From NCBI GenBank assembly GCA_019428905.1, contig JAHYJN010000029.1:1-34690 (forward strand): a stretch of DNA of 34,690 nt, read 5' to 3'. The notes beneath the pieces are model-generated. The model worked only from the letters and a program-made list of their open reading frames with translations, ran no database searches and had not been told where the DNA came from. The stretch comes from Candidatus Brevefilum sp. (GTDB taxonomy: Bacteria; Chloroflexota; Anaerolineae; Anaerolineales; Anaerolineaceae). Made by a program: the position numbers and the translations under genes. Below are positions 7,364 to 17,700 of this stretch, in pieces. How positions within the stretch are numbered: the first letter of the stretch is position 1; each line of letters opens with the position of its first letter.

Positions 7364-9197
7364 GCTGGACCAAGTAACCCTCTTGAGGCGCTTTGAGCCA
7401 ATTTTGAGATTCACCCAGGGCGAGCGATTCTCTCCATACAACGTCGATGATTATGTAAAAAAATCCTCTTTGTGGGTGAAAAAACCGAAATTCCCACCTG
7501 AGGAGTTGATTTCAGAGACGGATTTAACCCTGGACAAGCTGGGATCCAAAAACTTGGAAGGGGCGAAATATGTTTATTACCTGCAATTTATTTCCCCGGT
7601 AAATTTGGCAGAAATGGCTGAATTTCGGTTGAATGAACTGCGGGAGGCATTGAAAAAGCGAGAATTTCACCCGACACGCAGCCGGCTGTCTAGAGTTGGC
7701 TATCTTGCCAGGATGGTCGATGCCGCTTACTCACTGATGTTATTGCTCAGGGGGCGGGTTCCGGGCGATGCGATGGCTGCAGCGGTGATTACTTTCAACA
7801 AGATGCTGGTAGATAACCCCTGCTATCAATACTATGGTCGGGTAATCCAACAGAGCGGTTGGATCATCCTGCAATACTGGTATTTTTATCCCTTCAACAA
7901 CTGGCGCTCTGGTTTCTATGGTGCCAATGACCATGAAGCGGATTGGGAAATGGTTAATATTTATTGCTATCAAGATGAGCAGGGTGAAGTGAAGCCATCC
8001 TGGGTAGCGTATGCCAGCCACAATTACACAGGTGATGACCTGCGGCGCCATTGGGATGACCCAGAACTGGAAAAGTCGGGTGAACACCCTGTGGTGTATG
8101 TCGGCGGTGGATCGCACGCCAGTTATTATCAACGTGGCGAATACCTGACCGAACTGGGATTGGCTTTTTTACAACCACTGGTCAAATTTAAGAAACGATT
8201 TGATTTACTATTTGGGAAAGATTTCGAGAAAAAAGAAGATTCAGAAGAAGGCTTCGGTGAACAGGGGCAGGTGTTTACGATTCCCTTTGTGGATTATGCT
8301 TTGGGTGATGGACTTTCGATAGGTCACGGATGTGAAACATCCTGGGAGCCACCAGTGGTGATTGGGCCAGCAGATGATTGGGTGTTGAATTTTCGTGGGT
8401 TATGGGGTTATTATGCGCAGGACCCGTTTTCGGGGGAAGATGCACCTGCCGGTCCCCGTTACAACCGGGATGGGACGGTGAGACAGGCCTGGTTTGACCC
8501 CTTGGGGTGGGCTGGGATGGAAAAAGTCCTCCCGCCGATCGATCAGCCAGAGATGCTGATCGCACGGAAAGCGGGCATTCAAGCAACCATTAACACTTTG
8601 CAGGCAGAGATTGCACAATTGCAGGAAGTGCACTACCAGCGTGGGTTTGATTTAGAAGCGATCCGCAACCTACCCCATCTGCAAGGCGAAGTTGATGTTC
8701 TCAACCGGAATCTTGAAAAAGAACGTCAGGCACTGGCAGACAAGCGCCGCCAATTAACGGTTGAGCAGACGAAGCTAGGAGCGATTAAGCGCTATGGTGC
8801 AGCTGTGACGGATGGCAGACCCCCCGTTTTACGCGCCCATATCAAGCATGCCCATCAACCGCAAGTCAAAAAATCGCTGCGCTTCAGCCACCTGGCTGAA
8901 ATATGGGCAGCGATCAGTATTGGGTTGATGATGATTGCCGTCGTCGTATTGATCGTGTTTGCCCGGTCATTTTTGTTCTATGGGTTGGCGGGGTTGGTGT
9001 TGGCGTTGATCATCATCGAATCCGCATTCCGGCGCCGTTTGGCGGACCTGGTGCAGTGGATCGCCATCCTGCTGGCAATTGGCGGATTTTTAATCTTGAT
9101 CTTCCAGTTTTTCTGGGTCATCGTCCTAGCTGGCGCAATGATCACCGGGTTTTACATGATCGTTTCGAACCTGCGCGAGTTGTTTGCCAGGCAATAA
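7356..9197 (+). CDS. Vps62-like domain protein with coiled coil and C-terminal membrane helices
   Basis: A 613-residue protein. Its first 390 residues carry the signature of the Vps62/DUF946-like family: LQYWYFYPFNNW (172-183), NDHEADWE (191-198), SHN (221-223) and HPVVYVGGGSHASYY (244-258), with conserved His, Asp and Trp that resemble a metal-binding or catalytic site. Residues about 400-475 form a charged, heptad-like coiled coil. A linker rich in His and Lys leads to about four hydrophobic segments (518-537, 539-555, 566-584, 586-604). Family knowledge gives no settled biochemical role for bacterial members; the name comes from a yeast protein linked to vacuolar sorting. The gene overlaps the four-helix membrane protein by 8 bases and ends at a strong hairpin. 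Confidence 0.75.
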   Translation: MPELDQVTLLRRFEPILRFTQGERFSPYNVDDYVKKSSLWVKKPKFPPEELISETDLTLDKLGSKNLEGAKYVYYLQFISPVNLAEMAEFRLNELREALKKREFHPTRSRLSRVGYLARMVDAAYSLMLLLRGRVPGDAMAAAVITFNKMLVDNPCYQYYGRVIQQSGWIILQYWYFYPFNNWRSGFYGANDHEADWEMVNIYCYQDEQGEVKPSWVAYASHNYTGDDLRRHWDDPELEKSGEHPVVYVGGGSHASYYQRGEYLTELGLAFLQPLVKFKKRFDLLFGKDFEKKEDSEEGFGEQGQVFTIPFVDYALGDGLSIGHGCETSWEPPVVIGPADDWVLNFRGLWGYYAQDPFSGEDAPAGPRYNRDGTVRQAWFDPLGWAGMEKVLPPIDQPEMLIARKAGIQATINTLQAEIAQLQEVHYQRGFDLEAIRNLPHLQGEVDVLNRNLEKERQALADKRRQLTVEQTKLGAIKRYGAAVTDGRPPVLRAHIKHAHQPQVKKSLRFSHLAEIWAAISIGLMMIAVVVLIVFARSFLFYGLAGLVLALIIIESAFRRRLADLVQWIAILLAIGGFLILIFQFFWVIVLAGAMITGFYMIVSNLRELFARQ

Positions 9198-9213
9198 ATC
9201 TAATGGATTGAGC

Positions 9214-9245
9214 ATCCCCTGCATCATCAATCAGATGCAGGGGAT
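9214..9245. terminator. Hairpin terminator between converging genes
   Basis: A 12-bp perfect stem (9214-9225 with 9234-9245, ATCCCCTGCATC and its complement) has an 8-base loop and is followed by ATTTAATTA on the plus strand. It lies between the stops of the Vps62-like gene and the flavin reductase gene. The U-tract is short, and nearly absent on the minus strand. Confidence 0.75.
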
Positions 9246-9251
9246 ATTTAA

Positions 9252-9779
9252 TTAACCGCGATATTTTTCCGTCCCCGCAGCTGCTAAAATTTCGCCATAA
9301 TAGATGCAGTGAAAATCACGATTAGGATAGTGCCTGTAAATGCTTTCATCGAGGAAATGGGCAGGATTGAGATCGTCAGCATAGATTTTGCGGCACTCGA
9401 TGATGATCTCCGCTTCTTTGAAGGAAGGAGCGGCCACCTGGATGGAAGCTTCGGGGGTCAGGCCCGAGTCAGCAATTTTGTCGCCATCTCGACCGGAACG
9501 GGAGCCTAATAAATTCAGGGCGTCATGGAATTTTTCAGGGAAGGCCGATAGGGTAAAGGTCTCATATTTTTCCATAAACTGGTAGGTGTAGCGCGAATGG
9601 CGCACTGCGACGAAGGCGAACGGTTTGCTCCACATGGTGCCAAGCGCACCCCAGCCAATGGTCATGGCGTTAAAGTCGCCCGAGTGAAAATCACCCGCAG
9701 CTAATAAGACCCATTGGTGATGGAACAAGTTGTGGGGTTGGATGTGAAGTTTAGTTATATCAATGGTTTGTCTTTGCAT
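9252..9779 (-). CDS. Flavin reductase-like domain protein
   Basis: A 175-residue protein of the FMN-binding split-barrel flavin reductase family. It shows the typical NAMTIGWGALGTMWSKPFAF (38-57) and VRHSRYTYQFM (59-69) region that contacts FMN, followed by ETFTLSAFPEKFHDAL. Members reduce free flavin with NAD(P)H to supply partner monooxygenases, or act as stand-alone flavoproteins. AAGGAG lies 6 bases before the ATG. It is a single-gene unit, convergent with the Vps62-like gene and divergent from ruvB, so the neighbourhood gives no partner. The C-terminal YYGEILAA fits the family's final strand. Confidence 0.88.
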   Translation of the reverse strand: MQRQTIDITKLHIQPHNLFHHQWVLLAAGDFHSGDFNAMTIGWGALGTMWSKPFAFVAVRHSRYTYQFMEKYETFTLSAFPEKFHDALNLLGSRSGRDGDKIADSGLTPEASIQVAAPSFKEAEIIIECRKIYADDLNPAHFLDESIYRHYPNRDFHCIYYGEILAAAGTEKYRG

Positions 9780-9952
9780 GAATACTCCTTTGGTTATGTT
9801 CCTTATGATGATACCATCATTATCTTCTTGTCTTTTTCTTACGGCGTCAACGACTGGGTTGGTTATTTTACTTTACCTAAGCAAGGTTGAAAGAGATACT
9901 TTTCCAGATTCATGAGCGCAGGTTGTTTTCCAGGAGAAAGCTGATGATCGAG

Positions 9953-9958
9953 TATAAT
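9953..9958 (+). promoter_or_regulatory. Candidate -10 element, leaderless ruvB
   Basis: A perfect TATAAT ends 7 bases before the ruvB ATG at 9966, so transcription would begin at or next to the start codon. The only Shine-Dalgarno-like sequence (AGGAGAAAG, 9932-9940) lies upstream of the -10 and 25 bases from the ATG. No convincing -35 was found. Confidence 0.5.
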
Positions 9959-9965
9959 CGATCCT

Positions 9966-10997
9966 ATGATGGCTAACCCAACCAATCGCATCACCGATGG
10001 TGAGATACATCCAGAAGATCAATTTGACCGCGCCTTACGTCCAACGAACTTGGGGGAATTGATCGGCCAGACGCAAATTAAAGAGAATTTAGCAATCCTG
10101 ATCGAAGCGGCTAAATTACGCTCAGAGCCTTTGGATCATGTCCTGTTTTACGGACCACCCGGGCTGGGGAAGACCACGCTAGCGCATATTTTAGCCAATG
10201 AAATGGGCGTCAACATCAAGGTGACCTCCGGCCCAGCCATCGAGCGGGCGGGGGACCTGGCAGCCATCCTGACCAACCTGCGTGAAAGCGATATTCTGTT
10301 TATCGATGAAATCCACCGTTTAGGCCGGGCTGTCGAAGAGGTACTCTATCCCGCCATGGAGGATTTTTCGCTCGATATTGTGATCGGAAAGGGGCCGGCA
10401 GCCCGTTCTATCCGTTTAAAGCTGCCGCACTTCACGGTGGTCGGGGCGACCACCCGCCTGGCGCTGGTCACATCCCCGTTACGAGCCCGCTTCGGTGCGA
10501 CCTACCGTTTGGATTATTATGATATCGATGCCCTGGTCGAAATCGTCCAGCGCGGCGCCGGCCTGCTGCAGATTGAATATGATGCCCAGGGGGTATATGA
10601 GATCGCCACGCGGTCCCGGGGAACGCCGCGGGTGGCCTTGCGCATGCTGCGGCGTGTGCGGGATTTTGCCCAGGTGCGGGCAGAGGGCCGGATCACCGGC
10701 TTGGTCTCAGAAGCGGCGTTAGATCTACTGAATATTGATGGGTTGGGTTTGGATGACCTCGATCGACGGGTGCTGCTGTGTGTGATTGAGAAGTATGACG
10801 GCGGCCCTGTCGGGTTGAATACCATCGCGGCTTCGGTGAGTGAAGAGCCGGATACGATCATGGATGTGGTGGAGCCTTACCTGTTGCAGTTAGGCTACCT
10901 GGAACGCACACCGCAAGGGCGGCAAGCGACTCGCTCAGCTTATGAGCACTTGGGTTTGGGTTATTCTTCAAAAGACCCTCAACAAAAGTTGTTCTGA
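9966..10997 (+). CDS. ruvB: Holliday junction branch-migration helicase RuvB
   Basis: A 343-residue AAA+ motor that drives branch migration of Holliday junctions with RuvA. It has Walker [10 protein letters not shown] (63-71), Walker B LFIDEIH (111-117), sensor 1 GATTR (160-164), the arginine-finger region SPLRARFG (170-177) and a C-terminal winged helix ending in a region with the usual [10 protein letters not shown] motif. The length is normal. The start is ATGATG; the first ATG lies only 7 bases after a TATAAT, suggesting a leaderless message. queA follows after 17 bases, a linkage also seen in many other bacteria. ruvA and ruvC are not in the window. Confidence 0.97.
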   Translation: MMANPTNRITDGEIHPEDQFDRALRPTNLGELIGQTQIKENLAILIEAAKLRSEPLDHVLFYGPPGLGKTTLAHILANEMGVNIKVTSGPAIERAGDLAAILTNLRESDILFIDEIHRLGRAVEEVLYPAMEDFSLDIVIGKGPAARSIRLKLPHFTVVGATTRLALVTSPLRARFGATYRLDYYDIDALVEIVQRGAGLLQIEYDAQGVYEIATRSRGTPRVALRMLRRVRDFAQVRAEGRITGLVSEAALDLLNIDGLGLDDLDRRVLLCVIEKYDGGPVGLNTIAASVSEEPDTIMDVVEPYLLQLGYLERTPQGRQATRSAYEHLGLGYSSKDPQQKLF

Positions 10998-11014
10998 GGC
11001 GGTTCAAACGGAAC

Positions 11015-12037
11015 ATGCGCACCGCTGATTTTGATTACAACCTCCCCCTGGATCGGATTGCACAAACACCCGTCACGCCCCGACACATCTCGCGCCTGAT
11101 GGTGATTAACCGCATGCAGGGTACGATCGAACATACCCACTTCTGGGAGATTGGCCGCTATCTTAACCCGGGGGATATCCTGGTGGTCAACGAAACGCGG
11201 GTGATCCCAGCCCGGATTTTTGCGAACAAGCAGCCTGGCGGGGGTAAGGTGGAACTGCTGTTGCTAGAAAAACAGGATCTCACCACTTGGACTGCTTTGG
11301 GCGGCGGGAAGGGGTTGAATCCCGGGCGAAAATTAACCATCGAAGGGGGACCAAATGCGGAAATCATCCAGGTTCTGGACGGACCCAAACGCAGGGTGCG
11401 CTTTGATGTACCCATTGAACCGTTTTTTGGGCAGGTTGGCCATGTGCCCCTGCCGCCGTATATCCACACCCACCTTGATGATCCGGAACGCTACCAGACC
11501 GTTTATGCAAAAACCCCCGGGTCATCTGCTGCCCCGACGGCGGGGCTGCACTTTACGCCGCAGTTGATCCAAAAATTGGCAGACCAGGGCATTCAATTTG
11601 CCAAACTGACCCTGCATGTCGGTTTGGACACCTTTGCGCCCGTGACCGAAGCAGACCCCCGCGAGCACAAAATCCACACCGAATGGTGTGATCTCGACCG
11701 TCAAACCGCTGATCAAATCAACGCGGTCAGAAATGCGGGTGGGCGGGTGGTGGCTGTGGGGACGACCAGCGTTCGAACCCTGGAAACCGCAGCGCGGGAG
11801 ATCCTACGCGAGGGTGTAGTCACGCCATTCTCCGGCCCAACAGATTTATTTATCCTGCCCGGCTATGGTTTTAAGGCGGTGGATGTGATGATCACCAATT
11901 TTCACCTGCCGAAATCGACTTTATTGATGCTGGTCAGCGCCTTTGCCGGCCGTGACCTGATCTTTAAAGCCTATCAAATTGCGATTGAAGAGGGTTATCG
12001 CTTTTATTCGTTTGGCGACGCGATGTTGATTTTATAA
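11015..12037 (+). CDS. queA: S-adenosylmethionine:tRNA ribosyltransferase-isomerase
   Basis: A 340-residue enzyme that transfers the ribosyl part of SAM to preQ1 in tRNA, making epoxyqueuosine at the wobble position of GUN anticodons. Recognisable parts are the N-terminal FDYNLPLDRIAQTPV, DILVVNETRVIPAR (54-67), the APTAGLHFT motif, and the C-terminal ITNFHLPKSTLLMLVSAFAG. The length is typical. GAGGCGG lies about 16 bases before the ATG, a rather long spacing. The gene is 17 bases after ruvB and likely in the same transcript. It implies queuosine synthesis, or preQ1 salvage; no other queuosine genes are nearby. Confidence 0.97.
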   Translation: MRTADFDYNLPLDRIAQTPVTPRHISRLMVINRMQGTIEHTHFWEIGRYLNPGDILVVNETRVIPARIFANKQPGGGKVELLLLEKQDLTTWTALGGGKGLNPGRKLTIEGGPNAEIIQVLDGPKRRVRFDVPIEPFFGQVGHVPLPPYIHTHLDDPERYQTVYAKTPGSSAAPTAGLHFTPQLIQKLADQGIQFAKLTLHVGLDTFAPVTEADPREHKIHTEWCDLDRQTADQINAVRNAGGRVVAVGTTSVRTLETAAREILREGVVTPFSGPTDLFILPGYGFKAVDVMITNFHLPKSTLLMLVSAFAGRDLIFKAYQIAIEEGYRFYSFGDAMLIL

Positions 12038-12110
12038 GTCATTTTTGGTGTGATAGTTGCATCTTTTTCTAAAACACCGTTAATATTTTATAATTTTCTT
12101 ATAAAAAATA

Positions 12111-12140
12111 GTTACAATCAGCCTCATAAAATGATATAAT
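12111..12140 (+). promoter_or_regulatory. Promoter of clpC with extended -10
   Basis: GTTACA (12111-12116, 4 of 6 to the -35 consensus) is followed after 18 bases by TATAAT (12135-12140), itself preceded by TGA, giving a perfect extended -10. Transcription would start near 12147, about 48 bases before the ATG at 12195. The surrounding DNA from 12080 is very AT-rich. Confidence 0.65.
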
Positions 12141-12194
12141 TCAAATGTTCTATACCGACGATTGTCACCAACATTAATAAGGACATGTAAGATT

Positions 12195-14666
12195 ATGATG
12201 CGATTTGATCGTTTTACCGAACGTGCCCAGGAAGCTGCCCAGCGCGCCGCTGAGATCATTCAACGTTACGGGCACAACCAGATTGATACCGAGCATATCC
12301 TGCTGGCGCTGATCGAACAGCCTCAGGGTGTGATTTCGCAAATGCTTGAGATTCTCAAAGTCGATGGGGAGAATTTTAAAGAACGCCTGGATTATATCCT
12401 GCGCACCAGCCCTAAAGCGAATATTTTTGGCGGCGGAGCGGGCCAGGTGTTCATTACACCCCGGGTGAAGCGGATTGTGGACCAGGCTAACCAGGAAGCC
12501 AACCGGTTAAAAGACGAGTATATTTCAACCGAGCACCTGTTCCTGGCGATTTTGACCGAACGTAATACACCGGCTTCCCGGCTGATGGAGGACCTGGCGA
12601 TTACTCGCCAGCGGGTGTTGGATGCCGTTGATGAGCTGCGGGGCGGTCAGAAGGTCAATGACCCCAAAGCGGAGTCTCGTTACCGCACGCTGGAGAAGTA
12701 TTCGCGAGACCTAACCCAGCTAGCCCGCGAGGGTAAGCTGGACCCGGTGATCGGGCGCGATATGGAAATCTTGCGATTGATCCAGATCTTATGTCGGCGG
12801 ACGAAAAACAACCCGGTGTTGATTGGTGAAGCTGGTGTGGGTAAAACGGCAATTGTGGAGGGATTATCCCAAAAAGTTGCCACAAACGATGTACCTGAGA
12901 TCCTGATGGGAAAGAAGGTGGTCTCCCTGGACCTGGGGGCGATGATCGCTGGCTCGCGCTTTCGCGGTGAGTTTGAAGAGCGGCTAAAAGCTGCAATTGA
13001 AGAGATTCAACGTTCTGAGGGCGAGATCATTTTGTTCATTGACGAACTGCATACAGTCGTTGGTGCAGGAGCTGCCCAGGGTGCAATGGATGCTTCCAGC
13101 ATGCTTAAACCTGCACTGGCACGTGGCGAACTGCAATGCGTTGGCGCCACCACGTTGGATGAATATCACAAATACATTGAAAAAGATGCGGCCCTCGAAC
13201 GACGGTTTGCACCGGTGTACGTCGAAGAGCCCTCGATTGAGGATACGATTGACATGCTGCGCGGCCTGCGAGATAGGTATGAAGCCCATCACAAGGTGAC
13301 CTTCTCGGATGAGGCATTGGTCCAGGCGGCCAAGCTATCCGCCCGATATGTGACAGACCGCAGACTGCCTGACAAAGCGATTGACCTGGTGGATGAAGCC
13401 GCAGCCAAGCTGCGTGTGGCGCTCTACTCCCTACCTGATGATCTCAAAGAATTGAAGAGCGAAATCGACCGCCTATTGAAAGAAGAAGAGCAGGCTGGCG
13501 TTGAGCGCGATTATGAGCGCGCGGCACAAATGAAATCCGAACGGCTGCGGATTGAAGAAGAATTTAATCATAAGCGCGACCGTTGGGAACAGGATCATAA
13601 GCTGGATGAGGTGGTCGATGTCAACGATATCACCGAAGTCATCAACCAGTGGACCGGCATCCCCGTCTCGCAAATGCTTGAAGATGAAAAGGATAAGCTG
13701 CTGCAGATGGAAGACCGGCTGCACGAACGGCTGGTGGGGCAATCTGAGGCGGTGGAAGCGGTGGCTGATGCCATCCGCCGGGCCAGAAGCGGTCTGAAAG
13801 ACCCCCGCCGCCCGATTGGGTCGTTTATATTCATCGGGCCTTCCGGTGTTGGTAAAACGGAACTGGCCAAAGCTTTAGCTGAGTTCATGTTTGACGATGA
13901 AGATGCGCTGGTGCGGATCGACATGAGCGAGTACCGCGAGCAGCATTCTGTTTCACGATTGTTTGGTGCCCCCCCCGGATACGTGGGTTATGAAGAAGGC
14001 GGCCAACTGACCGAAGCCGTCCGCCGCCGCCCGTATCGCGTGGTATTGTTTGATGAGGTTGAAAAAGCCCATCCCGAAGTCTGGAATGCGTTGCTGCAGA
14101 TTTTAGATGACGGGCGTTTAACCGACGGACAGGGTCGGGTGGTTGATTTTCGCAACACCGTCTTGATCATGACCAGCAACCTCGGCACGGAATATGTGAC
14201 CAAGAGCGGCACTTTGGGGTTCCTTAGCTCGGCAGATGAAGGCGATCAATCTAACCGGGAGAAAATTGAAAAAGCGCTCAAAGGCGCTTTCCGGCCGGAA
14301 TTCTTGAACCGGATTGATGAGATCATCCTGTTCTCACCGCTTTCAAAAGAAAATATGCGTGAAATTGTGGGACTGCAAATGGAAGATATCCAGTCGCGAT
14401 TGGAAGATCACGGCTTGCGGGTTGAGCTGACTGAAGAAGCAACACTGTGGTTAGCCAATGAGGGCTACGATTCAGCCTTTGGCGCACGGCCGTTGAAGCG
14501 AGCTTTGCAGAAACATGTGGAAAGCCCATTATCAGTAAGTTTGCTTTCCGGTGAATTTGAACATGGGGACACCGTTTTGGTTGATATTCAGGATGACAAG
14601 GTGGTATTCCGGAAGAAAGAATCGATTGACCTGCCCAAGATGGACCAGGCTGAAATAAAGGGCTAA
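12195..14666 (+). CDS. clpC: ClpC-type AAA+ unfoldase
   Basis: An 823-residue Hsp100 protein that unfolds substrates for ClpP and works in protein quality control. It has an N-terminal double Clp-N repeat (about 5-145), a first AAA+ module with Walker A GEAGVGKT near residue 210, a UVR-type coiled middle region (about 420-460, [16 protein letters not shown]), and a second AAA+ module with Walker [10 protein letters not shown] near 548. The UVR segment and the short middle domain mark ClpC rather than ClpB. An upstream TTG at 12162 would add 11 residues, but family members begin with MxFxRFTxxAQ, and AAGGA (12178-12182) fits the ATG pair at 12195/12198. No CtsR or McsAB genes are adjacent. Confidence 0.96.
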   Translation: MMRFDRFTERAQEAAQRAAEIIQRYGHNQIDTEHILLALIEQPQGVISQMLEILKVDGENFKERLDYILRTSPKANIFGGGAGQVFITPRVKRIVDQANQEANRLKDEYISTEHLFLAILTERNTPASRLMEDLAITRQRVLDAVDELRGGQKVNDPKAESRYRTLEKYSRDLTQLAREGKLDPVIGRDMEILRLIQILCRRTKNNPVLIGEAGVGKTAIVEGLSQKVATNDVPEILMGKKVVSLDLGAMIAGSRFRGEFEERLKAAIEEIQRSEGEIILFIDELHTVVGAGAAQGAMDASSMLKPALARGELQCVGATTLDEYHKYIEKDAALERRFAPVYVEEPSIEDTIDMLRGLRDRYEAHHKVTFSDEALVQAAKLSARYVTDRRLPDKAIDLVDEAAAKLRVALYSLPDDLKELKSEIDRLLKEEEQAGVERDYERAAQMKSERLRIEEEFNHKRDRWEQDHKLDEVVDVNDITEVINQWTGIPVSQMLEDEKDKLLQMEDRLHERLVGQSEAVEAVADAIRRARSGLKDPRRPIGSFIFIGPSGVGKTELAKALAEFMFDDEDALVRIDMSEYREQHSVSRLFGAPPGYVGYEEGGQLTEAVRRRPYRVVLFDEVEKAHPEVWNALLQILDDGRLTDGQGRVVDFRNTVLIMTSNLGTEYVTKSGTLGFLSSADEGDQSNREKIEKALKGAFRPEFLNRIDEIILFSPLSKENMREIVGLQMEDIQSRLEDHGLRVELTEEATLWLANEGYDSAFGARPLKRALQKHVESPLSVSLLSGEFEHGDTVLVDIQDDKVVFRKKESIDLPKMDQAEIKG

Positions 14667-14691
14667 TCCATCAAAAGCAAACTTATGAAAT

Positions 14692-14720
14692 AAAAACCTG
14701 GTAATGGCTGCCAGGTTTTT
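14692..14720. terminator. Bidirectional intrinsic terminator
   Basis: A 10-bp stem (AAAAACCTGG 14692-14701 with 14711-14720) and a 9-base loop run into a T-tract. It lies immediately after clpC, and its right arm touches the stop codon of the opposing cyclase-like/phosphatase gene at 14721. The A-rich left arm gives a U-tract on the minus strand too. Confidence 0.88.
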
Positions 14721-17700
14721 TTATTGGTCGTTGGGCTCTCTGGCGATCACGATCAAGGTGACATCATCTAAACGCGGGGATGACCCGCTGAAAGAAGCCA
14801 CAGCTTCCAAGATTTGGTTGCGCAAAGTCTCAGCTGAAGTGGTAAATTCTGTCCTCAGGACTTCTAAAAAGCGTTCGGTTCCATAGAATTCGCCGTCTTC
14901 ATTTTGTGCCTCAGTGATGCCGTCGGTGTACAGTACCAGCACCTCTCCCGGGTTGATCGGGAGCTGTCTTTCTTCCCAGGTATTGCCCTCAAAAATCCCG
15001 AGCAAAGTTCCCGTCTTTTCGAGTTGGGTGAGGGTCACATGGTCATCTTCTTTACTCAACAACACAGGCGGGTTATGCCCAGCGTTCACATAATTGAAGA
15101 TTCCATCGGCAGGATTGAGGATGCCAAATACGGCGGTTAAGAAGATCCCGTGCTGGGTATCGGTCAGTATCCGTCGGTTGACTTGCTGGATGACATGTTC
15201 TGGGCAGAGCTGGTTTTCACCGGCATAAGTACGGATCAGCGTGCGGCTCAAGGCCATGTACAATGCTGCCCCTGCGCCTTTGTCGCCCACATCGGCGATG
15301 ACGACCCCCAGTTGATCGTATTCCAAATCAAAGAAATCAAAAAAGTCACCCGAGGTTTCACGGGCTGGCAGCAACACGCCCGAGATATCATATCCGGGGA
15401 TGCTGGGCGAGTGGGTTGGGATGAAGGTATGCTGCACACGGCCAGCCTGGGCTAATTCTTCGGTAATTATCCGGTGGGCTATGGCCTGGGCGCGTGAAAC
15501 GTGTTTGACACGTCGTAATTTTTCAACGATCACATCGGGATAATATTCAACATCCATCTCACGGAATTCGGCCAGGGATTCACGGAAAAGGTTCTGGGCT
15601 TGATCGACATCTTCAGGTTCGTTGCGTTCAAGGTGAACATTTGCCATGTCAACCCAGACCCGGGCTCGCCACCAGCGCCCCTCCATTTTTTCTAGCTGTT
15701 GGTCTGCGTTGTTGAATAAGGTCAGGGCTTTTTTATAATTTTTCCGGCCTGCTTCCAGCCGCGCCTGAGCGAGGATCACCCGAACCCGATCCTGAGCCAT
15801 CGGTAAGCTGCGATACGCGGTCTGAGCTTTATGCAGTGCCTGTTCTGCATTTGTAAAGTCACTTTTGATGGTGTAGATCTCGCTTAGCAAGCTAAATAAG
15901 GAAACTTCGGATGAAATTGACTGGTTTTCGGCTTGTTTTTGGGCTTCTTCAAGCATACTGAAGGAAATTTCCAGTTCACCGTTATTCGTATTTGGGTCGC
16001 CCAGCAATTGAGGCTCTAAAAAGGTCTCAGCCAGGGCACGGTGGGCTCCGAGGAAATGATCGAGATCGCCGGCTTGGCGGCTGCGGTCGATCAGGTCTGA
16101 AAAGGTTTCGATCGCCCGGGGAAAATCTCCTTTAAACCGGTTAAGCAAACCTTTGAGAAGGGTTATTGATAGTGCGCTTTCTGAAAGGTCTGTATCTTTT
16201 TGTCCTGCCGTTGGATGAACTTGGGTAAACCGTGATAAGGCATCATCAAAGTCTGCCAGCCAGAGGGAGGCCTTAATGATGGCTTGCTGAATCAAGGGTT
16301 CGTCAGAGATGCCGCCAATCCGGTTGCCAAGGAGAAGGGCGCGGGTGCGATAATCTCGCGCCCGGCGAACTTCTCCCAGGTTATCGATCACAGCCGCCAG
16401 GTTGATGTAGGCACGGGATGCGGGTCCGTAAAGATTGTTTGATTCGCTGATCTCGACGGCCTTTTGCAAAGCCTCTATCGCCTGTTGGGGTTTGATGGTG
16501 GGCAGGATGCCAATTGTGGCGAGGGCTTCTGCTTGTACATCGAATGCATCGAGGCGCTGCGCCATTTCCAGGGCTTGTTCGCTGAAGGAACGGGCTTTTT
16601 CAGGCTGGTCGTTAAACAAGTAGGCACGCCCGGTCTCATGGATCAGATAGGCAATGTCCGGGCTTTCTTCTGCACCTTCCACTGCTTTTAGCCCATCCAA
16701 ACAAATTTCTAGGCTGTGTTTTGGGTCATATCCCCACCAGGCGGAGCGGGCAGACCAGGCATACACCCTGGCCAGGTGATCGATTTGGCCAGTTCTTTTC
16801 AGGTGTTGAATGGCATTCTTCCAGGCGGTGATCGCTCGCCGATGTTTGCCTTGTTGGGCTTGCGCTTCGCCTATGTCTGAATAGAGATGGGCTAGTCTTT
16901 CGGGCTCTTCTGTCAGTTTGACAGCCTGTGAAAAATAAGATTCTGCTTCAGCGGTCGCAAAGGCATCCATCGATACGTGGCCTGCGATATCCAGGTAGTG
17001 AAAGGCTTTTTGGGTATCGTTTGCTTGTTTGAAGTGGTGAGCCAGTTGCGAGGCTAACCGTTGTTCCCCTTCAGGATAGAGCATTTCTAATGCAAGCCCA
17101 ACGCTCTTATGTAAAATTACGCGGTCTGCTTCAACAATCGAATGATATGCTGCATCATGCAGCATGATATGATGAAATTTATACGTTAAAGCCGGTTTGA
17201 CCTCGGCGACCTTGATTATCCGAATGGATTCGAGGATGTTCAATTGTTCCAGGAGATCAACGCCAGGCGCATGTTCGTTCATTACGTGCTCGATGACTTT
17301 TTCTGGGAAATAACGACCAATGACACTGGCAATCCTTAGGGTCAAACGAGCTTCTTCGGGGAGACGGTCTATGCGGGCTGTGAGCAAACCTTGCAGGCTG
17401 TCTGGGATTTTGCCCACATCGATTTTCGGTGCAACAACGAACTGGTCTCCCTGTTTGACCAGAACACCATCGTTGATCAGCATACGTAACAGTTCTTCGA
17501 TAAAGTAGGGATTCCCCTCTGATTGACCGATTACTGTTTCTCGAATGACTTGCGGGATGCCTCTTAGATTGATTAGCTGCTCAACCAGGGCTTGGCTTTC
17601 GCTCTCCTGGAGGTTGTCCAGCCTGATTTCGGTCAGACGCGGGCCAATCCTTTCCCGGACAGCTCGGACCAGGTTCCAGCCGATGGAATCGTGGTCCTGA

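Noticed and set aside
12162-12194. TTG start giving ClpC 11 extra residues
   Set aside because: The extra residues are not typical of ClpC N-termini, and the AAGGA site is properly spaced for the ATG at 12195/12198.
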